In this document: piece after piece, positions 1 to 18,400 of the stretch
How the letters are laid out: each line of letters starts with the position of its first letter
Numbering within the stretch: position 1 is the stretch's first letter
Origin: Watersipora subatra
Taxonomy: Eukaryota > Bryozoa > Gymnolaemata > Cheilostomatida > Watersiporidae
Length of the DNA: 64,000 nt
Assembly (NCBI RefSeq): GCF_963576615.1
Contig: NC_088708.1
Span: 60,561,196-60,625,195 of the forward strand
Reading direction: 5' to 3'
Notes under the pieces: generated by a model
Databases searched by the model: none
Told to the model about the DNA's origin: nothing
The model's input: only the letters and a program-made list of their open reading frames with translations
Position numbers and translations under genes: made by a program

Positions 1-57
1 TACTCTGCTATCGCCTCGTTCAAGCTTTTGCCAGTTAGTGCCTCGTCCATCTTGTTT
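1..57 (-). CDS. Possible first coding exon of a gene leaving the left edge
   Basis: On the minus strand an acceptor-like TTGTTACAG ends at position 58. It is followed by AAACAAG and an ATG at 50-48, then 16 open codons to the window edge, reading MDEALTGKSLNEAIAEY. The ATG sits in a good context (AACAAGATGG). That pattern fits a gene whose 5' UTR is split by an intron just upstream of the start codon. If so, the 37-bp tandem array at 1086-2866 would lie in its first intron or promoter region. I do not recognise the peptide. With only 57 bases visible this could be chance, so confidence is low. Confidence 0.3.
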
Positions 58-1085
58 CTGTAACAATATAATTTTTAAATTTAAAATTCGAATAAATTTT
101 AAATTCAAATAATTTCATTGCCTAGCCATCAATGGTATAATTACAAATTATCACTGTTACATTTACAAGCGTACATGTCTTATGTACGTATATTATAAGT
201 GGTAAGAGTTATTTTTTCCTTAATATTCTATACATTGAGAGGGCAACTCTGTAGGTAATGAAATAGTTCTATATTCACAAAACAGTGTACGTGTACATGT
301 AGAACATCTACAAGGCCAACTCAAAAAATGACTTTTGACCAAGACAAGACTCCTTTAAAAAGTAAAACTCCAAGACTGCTCCACATTATGGTAATCATCA
401 CCACTGGTCAATTAGGATTATGTACTACCTATTATGCCTGGATGTTTGTATATGCCTTCATCTACAAACTTTTTTATCTAGATCTTTATAGATGCATGTA
501 TCTATGAACTCTTTTACGTAGATCTTTATAGATGCATGTATTTATGAATGCTTACACAAAGATGTTTGTAGATGCATTCATCTACATGTATATCATTGAT
601 TTATGCCTATACCTATGCACTTATGTACGAATACACATGACAAGAAAGTTTAATAGATTCACATTTATAATGATACAATACAGTGGTATATATAAACAGA
701 TACATAACGCGTAGAACAAGGTAGAATGTGCAGAATAGGAGATGGGCTATGGAGAACAGATGGAGTACCCCTGAGCCACAGAACGACTACTCAATGCAGT
801 CGTTGGAACAGGTTAATGAGACTAAAACTAATATGTGAAACATTTCCTACAGCTTACATGACAATCCACCAACTACTTTACAACAGTTTATAAGTAAAAA
901 TAATTTTTCATTATTATTTGTAGTAAATCATTATGCTTTGTAATACAACTAGCCCAAATATCCAATAACCACATCAACATCTTGTTTGTACATTTTTACA
1001 TTGCCATTTAAAATAATGAAAATGATTAAGCCAGAGTCAAATGGCATAGAGATGATACATGGGAAGAATGACTGACACACAGCAA
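58..1085. other. No gene seen
   Basis: AT-rich DNA without a convincing exon. Between about 440 and 580 a stretch built around GATCTTTATAGATGCATGTA occurs twice, with degenerate neighbours, giving a small local duplication. Nothing else is supported. Confidence 0.5.
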
Positions 1086-2866
1086 ACTGATGTCACCTAG
1101 TACTTACCAGGCTGCATAGGAAACTGCTGTCACCTAGTTCTTACCAGGCTGCATAGGAAACTGATGTCACCTAGTACTTACCAGGCTGCATAGGAAACTG
1201 ATGTCACCTAGTACTAACCAGGCTGCATAGGAAACTGATGTCACCTAGTACTTTCCAGGCTGCATAGGAAACTGATGTCACCTAATACTTACCAGGCTGC
1301 ATAGGAAACTGATGTCACCTAATACTTACCAGGCTGCATAGGAAACTGCTGTCACCTAGTACTTACTAGGCTGCATAGGAAACTGATGTCACCTAGTACT
1401 TACCAGGCTGCATAGGAAACTGATGTCACCTAGTACTTACCAGGCTGCATAGGAAACTGATGTCACCTAGTACTAACCAGGCTGCACAGGAAACTGATGT
1501 CACCTAGTACTTACCAGGCTGCATAGGAAACTGATGTCACCTAATACTTACCAGGCTGCATAGGAAACTGATGTCACCTAATACTTACCAGGCTGCATAG
1601 GAAACTGCTGTCACCTAGTACTTACCAGGCTGCATAGGAAACTGATGTCACCTAGTACTTACCAGGCTGCATAGGAAACTGATGTCACCTAGTACTTACC
1701 AGGCTGCATAGGAAACTGATGTCACCTAATACTTACCAGGCTGCATAGGAAACTGCTGTCACCTAGTACTTACCAGGCTGCATAGGAAACTGCTGTCACC
1801 TAGTACTTACCAGGCTGAATAGGAAACTGCTGTCACCTAGTACTTACCAGGCTGCATAGGAAACTGATGTCACCTAGTACTAACCAGGCTGCATAGGAAA
1901 CTGATGTCACCTAGTACTTTCCAGGCTGCATAGGAAACTGATGTCACCTAGTACTTACCAGGCTGCATAGGAAACTGCTGTCACCTAGTACTTACCAGGC
2001 TGCATAGGAAACTGATGTCACCTAGTACTTACCAGGCTGCATAGGAAACTGATGTCACCTAGTACTAACCAGGCTGCATAGGAAACTGATGTCACCTAGT
2101 ACTTTCCAGGCTGCATAGGAAACTGATGTCACCTAGTACTTACCAGGCTGCATAGGAAACTGCTGTCACCTAGTACTTACCAGGCTGCATAGGAAACTGA
2201 TGTCACCTAGTACTTACTAGGCTGCATAGGAAACTGATGTCACCTATTACTTACCAGGCTGCATAGGAAACTGCTGTCACCTAGTACTTACCAGGCTGCA
2301 TAGGAAACTGCTGTCACCTAATACTTACCAGGCTGCACAGGAAACTGATGTCACCTAGTACTTACCAGGCTGCATAGGAAACTGATGTCACCTAGTACTT
2401 ACCAGGCTGCATAGGAAACTGCTGTCACCTAGTACTTACCAGGCTGCATAGGAAACTGCTGTCACCTAATACTTACCAGGCTGCACAGGAAACTGATGTC
2501 ACTTAGTACTTACCAGGCTGTATAGGAAACTGATGTCACCTAGTACTTACCAGGCTGCATAGGAAACTGATGTCACCTAGTACTTACCAGGCTGCATAGG
2601 AAACTGATGTCACCTAGTACTTACCAGGCTGCATAGGAAACTGATAACACCTAGTACTTACCAGGCTGCATAGGAAACTGATGTCACCTAGTACTTACCA
2701 GGCTGCATAGGAAACTGATGTCACCTAGTACTTACCAGGCTGCATAGGAAACTGATGTCACCTAGTACTTACCAGGCTGCATAGGAAACTGATAACACCT
2801 AGTACTTACCAGGCTGCATAGGAAACTGATGTCACCTAGTACTTACCAGGCTGCATAGGAAACTGA
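1086..2866. repeat. 37-bp minisatellite, about 48 copies
   Basis: Head-to-tail tandem array with a 37-bp period. The plus-strand unit contains CTGATGTCACCTAGTACTTA followed by CCAGGCTGCATAGGAAA. Variants recur in blocks (CTGCTG for CTGATG, AATACT for AGTACT, CTAACC or CTTTCC for CTTACC, GATAAC for GATGTC), suggesting growth by multi-unit duplication. Read on the minus strand, every unit shows TTTCCTATGCAG (acceptor-like), then CCTG, then GTAAGTACTAGG (donor-like). 37 is not a multiple of 3 and stop codons occur in every unit, so it is not coding. Confidence 0.95.
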
Positions 2867-3825
2867 AGTAATTCTTGCCAACAAATTTAATTATTTCAAT
2901 GGGAACGGTGAAAAGAATAAGAATAGTTTTTGGCCAACGTATCAAGTACCCGTGCTTACATCCCTATCCCTATGCGAAGATGATTCGCTACAGCTCTAGC
3001 CTAGGTGAACTGGATAGCTCTGTCATCGCTATAAATCTCAGCATATAAACACTAGATCTCGGCATTGCTTACCTTCTGTCTCTGGCAAATTCATGACTTT
3101 CCGCTAACAATTCAAAAATTTAACAATCCACAGAAATGCTACAAGTGAGGAAAAACTAGTCAACAAACAAGTGCACTGAAAAAGAAACTATATGCAAACG
3201 TCTTCTTGTCTGACTTTATTAAATTTTGACCTAGATTTTGTTAAGACATAAATGGTGGTAGAATACCTTAACAAAATCGTCTAGGTATTTGAGAAAAAAC
3301 AAGTCGTCTAGCCTGAAACAGACGTTGAAATAAAGTCATCTCAGATTCTAAATGCTGGGAAGTGCCAAATTCTCTTTAAACATACAACAGCTAAATGACT
3401 TGAGATAAAAAATTGTTATAATAGATGCACAACACACTTCAACCACATACAAATTGATAGAGCTACCTGTCCATCCAAAGCCTGAGCAAACAACTCTAAC
3501 AGGACACCAAAACTGAAATGTTTGTATAAAGTGTTTAGAATGTAATGCAAGCGGGAGTCGCCGTTTAGCTCTAGCACAAAAATAACTGATGCAGAATTGC
3601 GGGGCATCCGCAATACAACCCATTAAAATACATCTACCATCTATAAAATCCGACTGCGTCTTGGTAAAAATTGTGTCCTCAACTTGTTCAAAAAGAGACA
3701 GCAATGGCATTGGTGAAACTGGGAGATGCTTCCAGAAGAAATCGAGCGGTACAAGCTGATTGAGTGCGACTTGAAGACGGTCAATAGCACTGACTAGTGT
3801 ACAGAGTGAATACCAAATATCCTGA
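2867..3825. other. 3' flank of ACTR1; no gene seen
   Basis: No exon is supported here. The open frames on the minus strand at 3348-3825 are the downstream continuation of the ACTR1 last exon region in other frames. A TTTATT at about 3208 would read AATAAA on the minus strand and could serve ACTR1 polyadenylation, roughly 610 bases past the stop, but this is only a candidate. Confidence 0.4.
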
Positions 3826-11428
<7,603 letters not shown>

Positions 11429-13422
11429 TATTTCCTATCACAGTAAGTCGGCTTGTCGTTCAGCTATCCTCATACACAATGCAGCGATTCAACAGCACCG
11501 AGCAGTTGACTTTATTGTTGTAACAAGAAGTTATTAAAAACTAGTTTTCACTTTGAATTGAGTTGGCAGTGATTTCTAACTAAGTCGGGGCCCAATTTAA
11601 ACCCGTCATGTAAACGACTATAGGAACTAGAGCTGTGTTCTACATTACCGTTTCCGGTTAACGAGCATGCGCAAAGATAATATTATGTGAACGACAGAAG
11701 TTATTTACTCTTGATAAAGTAGAGAGATAACTCCGACGCAATACTTTGATCTAATTCCATGCTAACATGTGAAATCGAAACCGGATTAGCTGTTAAGTAC
11801 CAAAGTTAGCCACACAAATACACTTCTTTACCTATTTTAAACTTACTCCAATTTTTTCCAGCAATCCTTTAAATCTGATATGGCTGTTTACATGAGATTT
11901 TACATACATCTTAGAGAATCGGGAGAGAATCATCATTAAGAAATAGATTGGCAAGCAACAATTTAACTAAAATTGTAACTAACAACTGTAAAAAAATAAT
12001 ACAAAATGACATAAAAATTGCTAAATAATCTATAAACAAATAATATTAAACATTCTTATAGATGCAAAACTTTCAGCAATGCATAGCAAGAGAAGCAAGA
12101 GAGAGGGTCAGAAACAAAAAAATTAGGGATGGGAATAATTCTGTACAAACTTTATGGTACAACATCGGTTGTTATGAGAGTTTTTCCCAAGTTTTCTTGT
12201 AGTGATAAGGGTGTATGACTCTATTTATCTACTTGAGATTATCCACCCAAGACAAACCAATCCTAAAAAGCAGTTCACTTCTGCCTCGCCAGTATGTATA
12301 AGATTGCTTGAAATGCCACTTCTTGGCTAAATTGCAATTATGCGAACTACTGTAACTCTGTTTACTAGCACTAGCTATGATAGGCTAAACTGGTTTGTAA
12401 GCATGAGACAAAGTCATTGATACAGAAACTGCAACAACATACTATCCACTTCTGTTCTGCTGCTTCCACAACTAGCAATTTTGTTTATTATTGTACAAGC
12501 AATTGCAAGCACAGGCTACACACATGGAAGTTTTATAATGCTAAAATTAGGTGCGATAGCCATTACCACTTATGAAACCAAAAAGGGGATAAAAAAGGTG
12601 CTCAGTCTCTTACCAGTATTCATATCTAATCATGATTATATTACGTATGCTAGCGCTTTCACAAACTGAATTCTGCCACAGAATTGTAGCAACGCTGAAG
12701 ATTCATCATGCATTGTTTAGTATGGCTTGTGCATTGATGACTTGTAAGTATATTCATTTTCTGGTGGTTTTGATTATCATCAGCATGAGCAAAACTATTC
12801 ATAGAAATGAATCAATGAACTTTTTCATGTGATGGAATATACCATACACTGTAAAATAGGTTATGGTATAAGGACTGGTGAGCCTTTATTTCTCCTTTAA
12901 TCTTGCACCAATAAATCTTGCTAAATGCTTTCATTGCAGAGCAATAAGAACATTTAGCATTGCTCAGGCTCAGCATAGGGAGAATGACTGATTTTAAAAC
13001 AAAGACAGCTAAAACTAATTATATTCGTGATGGAGAACTCCTCAAACATGATTGAATTATCTAAATACATGTAGGTTAAAAGAATATATTGTCTATAGTC
13101 AGCACGAAAATACAACAATGAATTATTTAAATAATGAAAAATATTTCTTTGGCATTTAATAAAAAATATGCTCTGCTTGTTAAACGAAATTTACAGTAAC
13201 TGCAGGGGAACTTTTAAATTTATTTTAGAAGTGTACGCACGAGTCGCCTGATGTATAAACCTACAGCAACAATTGAAACTTGTTCACATTTTCTGTCCCG
13301 TTCTTCACCACTCAAATTTGCTACCACTAGAAGACACATGATAGCGTGCTTTAGTCACAAGTGGCTACAAGTTGTAAACACACCAAGTTTATGCATGAAA
13401 TCATTGCATATTTAAAAATAAG
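11429..13422. other. ACTR1 5' flank and CFAP276 3' flank; no gene seen
   Basis: The ACTR1 promoter should lie just above 11428, since this gene and CFAP276 run the same way on the minus strand. No supported exon was found. TTTATT at 13219-13224 reads AATAAA on the minus strand about 200 bases past the CFAP276 stop and is a reasonable polyadenylation signal candidate. Confidence 0.45.
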
Positions 13423-14989
13423 TTATATAGTGAAGTATCCTCCATCTGGTTTTCTAGAATATCCCCTGTTGGTTGTTTCAGCATGATGTCCGGCTAAAAT
13501 AATGAAATAAAATGATGACTCTCAATACTATGGTTAACATTTGAAGTATTTTTACACCTTGCATTTTTGTTTGGTTTGTTATCACAGTTAAAAGTTTAAA
13601 GTATATCAGTGTTAAAAGTTCTAAGTAAAACCTTGATGAAAAGCAATTCTGGGTATAGAGCTAGGAACCAAGTAATACACCATAAGGAAATAATGATAGA
13701 ACCAAATAAGTGTTCTATTCAGCAGTGAAGCATTCTTAAAATCACTCTACCAACCGAGCTTTTGTTGACAAAATTAAGATGAAAAGATGTTTTGGTGAAA
13801 TGTTTATATTTTACTCACTAATAGTTAAAAGCCTGTTAACAGGTCATTACGCTTATTATCTGAATCCTGATATGTCTTTAACAAAAAAGGGATTTACCAT
13901 TTTATTCAATAGCTAATTATATTCTGAGAGCCAATTGTATACATTGTAAAACACATATTATATACGTACAAATAGCTCCTTTGGCTTGGTTTAGGGATTT
14001 CTTTTCTTTTTGTTCACATTTCTGTAAAGGGTGACCCAGTGCCGGAGGTGGTACAACAACCTCCACTACTCTGTTTTTCAAAACTCGTCTGGAAAAAGAA
14101 TATTTATAGCCTAATTACTTGATGCAGATTTAACCGCCAATGAACAATTGACTAAGGACTTCGAACACATAATAGCAAACTAAATCGGTGTAATCAAATG
14201 ATGTAGTCAAACAACTTTACAAATAGTAATAATATACATGTAAATTTCTAAAATTTACATTTTAATTCCTTTGCTGTGCTAAAATGTCTACTCAAACCTT
14301 TCTACATAAAAAGGAAATGTGAGAAACAAATACATTGGCGATCTATTTTGAGATTGTTTCTGACTCAACAAGTATACTTGTCTGTTTTACAAGTAAATAG
14401 TAGAACTGTTTTAGCTCTCACCCCTCTGGGTTGCCCTGAGTTTCCTTTTGCATGTAAACATCAGCAGGACCACAGAGAAAATCGCCATGTTGATTATAAG
14501 TTGATTTTATGACAAAGTCAAGACTGTTTCTAGGGGCTTGCGGATCAAAATGAAATACTTCTCGCCTAGCACTGCTCAGGGTTGGTGTTTTGTGGAGTCG
14601 TACCCATGGATCTTTTTGACCTATAAGATGTTCTCCTGTGCCATACGGTTCTTTCTGAAACATGTACATAATTCAAATTGAATTAAACTTGCAAATCATG
14701 ATAGTCACTACAACAAAATCTCAAATGATTGCTGTTAGTACAAATGTGGCTTTACCTAGACTCATATAGAGTGCTCTAGAGACTAGCCCATGGGCAAACA
14801 CTGCTATAATTGCATAAGACATAATGATGAAATATCATCACAAAATTAGCAATTTATAGATTTCAACGTGATTCAAATTGACTAAAGTATAACGAAAAAT
14901 CTCAAACTCACCCGCTCAAAAACTCCTCCTTGAAAGGTGTTGTCATTTTCATACAAGGGGTAAGGATAAGGGTCTCTTGTCGAAGCCAT
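13423..14989 (-). CDS. CFAP276: CFAP276 (C1orf194-type), ciliary microtubule inner protein (4 exons)
   Basis: The vertebrate family binds inside axonemal doublet microtubules of motile cilia. Exons on the minus strand: 14989-14912, 14654-14422, 14088-13970, 13493-13423; phases agree, 501 nt, 166 residues, against about 169 in human. Family landmarks are the N-terminal ASTRDPYPYPLYENDN, then PYGTGEHL, DPWVRLHKTPTLSSARREVF, FDPQAPRNSLDF, the RVLKNR segment opening exon 3, and the C-terminal TTNRGYSRKPDGGYF, all in the expected order. There is no signal peptide or membrane segment, as expected of a structural axonemal protein. The ATG has a purine at -3 (AAAATGG). It is transcribed away from ELAPOR across a 494-bp gap containing an X-box, so control by RFX factors is likely (inference). 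Confidence 0.93.
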
Positions 14990-15483
14990 TTTACTGTGCA
15001 CTGCCGGGAAACTGCAATGTATTTATAGTCAGTTGACACTAATTTTTTTGCTTCCTGTCAGAAAGGCATACAAATACAAAAACTCCTAAGAGTGTGAAGG
15101 CAGACAGATAACGTGCTCTGAATAAAACGTTTACTGTTGCACTCTCACAACACCGACAGTAGTTTGATGTTACCTAGCAACCAAAACTCCCTGACATTCG
15201 AACAACGAAAATACATCTTATTTCGTTTAAAAAAATTTGAAAATTGTGGGCAAATTTTTGTAAATTGATTAAAAAAAGATATATAATTAGATGTTGTGAA
15301 GTTAGGCAGAGAACAGTACTGTACATCATGCCGAATTCACGATTATCGATGGCTATTTGTCGGAATGCGTCTCAAACTCTGTTTCCGGTTTGATGCTTTT
15401 TTTCTAGAGTTTTTAACGATCTTAGCATAGGCTAGTACTGAATACAAACAACGGAAACGATTAACCCCTACACGAGTCACATA
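14990..15483. promoter_or_regulatory. Bidirectional promoter between CFAP276 and ELAPOR
   Basis: The two start codons point away from each other with 494 bp between them, so both 5' UTRs and core promoters must fit here unless an untranslated exon lies elsewhere. The region has no repeat and no open frame of note. Its clearest element is the X-box at 15169-15181. No convincing TATA box was identified. Confidence 0.7.
15169..15181. promoter_or_regulatory. X-box (RFX-factor site)
   Basis: GTTACCTAGCAAC matches GTNRCC, one-base spacer, RGYAAC in both half-sites. RFX transcription factors bind such imperfect palindromes in promoters of ciliary genes. It is 180 bp upstream of the CFAP276 ATG and about 300 bp upstream of the ELAPOR ATG, a typical position. 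The site is seen directly; binding is inferred. Confidence 0.7.
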
Positions 15484-18400
15484 ATGTGTCGTTGTGGTGT
15501 TAGCTTGCTTGTTCTTACAATATGTGCTTTTGGAAGTTATGGGATACCAAACTGTTCAGAGGTACGTCAGCTTCGTGCCTATGTAATACTTTGTTGGATA
15601 TATGAAGTGACAGCGGTAGACACCGTAAGCCTATCGTACTAAGCAAAATGTAATAGAAAATTAGAAAGTTAAATGAATATAATTTACTGAAGTATTAGTA
15701 GCGGGTTTTTTCGTAATGATAACCAGTAGGCTACTGATCTCTTTCGTGCATAGGCTGAGCCTTTTTGTAACTAATACAATACTACTGTGGAAACTCTAGG
15801 ACGATCTGTAATGAATGTTTTTTGAGCTACAAACACACACCTTATATACGTATACGCTGGCATAGCTGCGCATTTTTGTATTATTTATGTATTTTTTAAA
15901 GTAATTCCCCGACCAGTTTAGGTATGAAAAAGATAAATTGTTACTGGGAGGCTCTGTCAGGCATTATTTAGTTAGCACTGTTAACTATGATTTGTTTTGT
16001 TTAATCATCCATTTAGATTAATAGCAGCATGACTTGTCATATTTTACTGAATATTTGACTATTGATGCTTTTCGCTTAAAAGAGAATTAATGTTGAAGCA
16101 TGGATCTCATCACAAACGAATAGATAAGGAATAAATCTTTTGCAATAACCCTGCAACGTTTGTTTTCTGTATCTTGAATATTCTTTTTTACAAATATTTT
16201 CTTGATTAGTCACTTTCTAATTAATATTATGTATCAATCTATTCTTTTTAGTGTTCTAACTTGTCAGAAAGCCATTTTCTGGCTAATTACCTTTCATTTA
16301 GCAGCATAATTTTTCATTTGAATGGTGTCACTATTTTTTATTATTTCAAGTTTGTCCAACTCAAAAATACATTGTATATAAAAATTAAGTGGTGATAGCT
16401 CAGCTAAAACCACCCTTTTCCTTCAAATATTAAAATGGATAATATTGCAGGAACAACTTCACTATAGATACACGGAGTGTGAAGCAGACAACTCTCGTTG
16501 GAGAGTGTCAGTTCCCAAACCCACTGAGCACTGTTCTGTTGCCAACTCCAATGTACCCGTGCCTGGACCTAAGTGTGGTGAATATAACGCCCCATACGTA
16601 CTACAATATTGACAATTTTTTTGAGATATAGATAATACTAGCTGTACTATGCGGTGTTGCCCGGGTGATAAAAAGTCTTTGGACAGAAAAATTATTTGTA
16701 GGCTATTTAACATTAAACAACGTTTGCTATTCTAACTTTCAAACTACATATCATGAGAAAAGGGTTTCGTGTAATTGAAATAAATTAAGAGAGAAAATAA
16801 AAACAACTGTAAAGGTTTTCAAACATTGTCAAACAACTGGACCTTTTCGAACTTCATATCATGAAGAAAATGTTTCGTGCAGGTCAAATAAATTAAAAAA
16901 ATAAAATGACTATAAAAGGGTTTAAATGTAGCCTAAATGTGAAATAATTAGCAAGTAATAGTTAAATTAAGTCCGTCTTGCTTTGATTGCAACAAGAGAT
17001 GATTCGGTAATGATACAATTAATACGAACTGAGAAAACAAAATAAAAATTCTGAATATGTTGAATTAATAATAACAATTTTTGCATAGAAGTGTGTGTAT
17101 AAAAAAGGTTACTGTTCCACCAGAAGCTATCCATGAAAACTCCGAATCCGGCGATGCTGGTACCTCTTGATACTGGTACAAATGTAAAATTGAAATATCT
17201 GTCTTTGTCTGACGGAACGGTGAGAGAGTGTAGAGACCATTCCTACTCGAGATAATACAATTGTTCACGTGAAAAGTATTGACCTTCACCGTGATTTAGC
17301 AAATAAACCTCACGATAAACCAAAAATAAAAGTTCACAAAAAAGCATCGGGTTTCATAGAGTTAATAGAATTCATAGAGTTTCAAATAATACGTCATTTA
17401 GCATGTGCATACGCTATACAGTATATAGTAATGTTTTTGATCAATACGCCATTCGTAGCTCAGCGGTAGAGCTCGTGGTTAAAAAAACTTGTAAACGAAA
17501 TCTCCGTGAGATCAAATTCATCAGGATGCGAAATGTGAATTCTAAGATTATAATAGCAATAGCTGGACATACCGAAAGACAGACGACAGAAAACAGACGA
17601 AAAATTTGGAGAAAAAAATATATAGATGCTTGAAAAGAGTCATGGTTTTTAAAACAAAGTTATTTGAAAAAAATTTTTCAAATTTTTCGAATTTTTCATT
17701 TAAAAGTCTATCTTTTGATGTCTATGATTTTTTTGATAAATTGGATTTTTTCGCCCACTTTTGCTCATGTAATTTGTTTGTATTGTGCAATGCACATCAG
17801 AATGTTGGTGAACCAAATTTTCAGTATTGTGACCTACTGGTTGACTTGCAACAAAATTCACATTACCGTTATTTGATATGAAAAGATTCACCATGTCTTA
17901 CTCTGTTGTGTTGTAGGTGCAAAATATGTGGAAAGGTGATTACATGCTCTTAAAAGCTCATAAACGAACAGAAAATCGCAGCCACACGAGACCGCCGTAG
18001 TTTGGATTCCCTTTCCAAAACGGCTCAAATGTGACACAGTTGTGAGAGATGGTTTCTGTTTACACTTTCATGCAATCTTACTCGTCGAAATATTTTCACA
18101 ATTATACTTCACGCATTCAATAAAACCATGTCTGTTAACCATGTGTAATGCTGTCACTTTTAGCAGTGATATCTTATAACTTACCGTAAAAATTTGTTAA
18201 ACAATTTAACCTTACCCCGAAGGTGTACATCTCATTGTCTGATAATCATGACGAGCCTGTTGGTCAGCTGTGATAATTGAAAAGTGCTGCAAAAATTATT
18301 TGCGAAGTATTGGGTCACATGGTCAGAGAACGACTTTACGATTGAATAATGCCGAACCAAAACTGTAAAGTAGCGAGCATCTCTTTTTGATACGGGTCTT

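Noticed and set aside
1086-2866. CRISPR array
   Set aside because: Units are contiguous 37-bp copies with no unique spacers, and the genome is eukaryotic.
17456-17519. Functional tRNA gene
   Set aside because: A and B boxes are good, but the anticodon arm and acceptor stem do not pair, so it is called a tRNA-derived SINE promoter.
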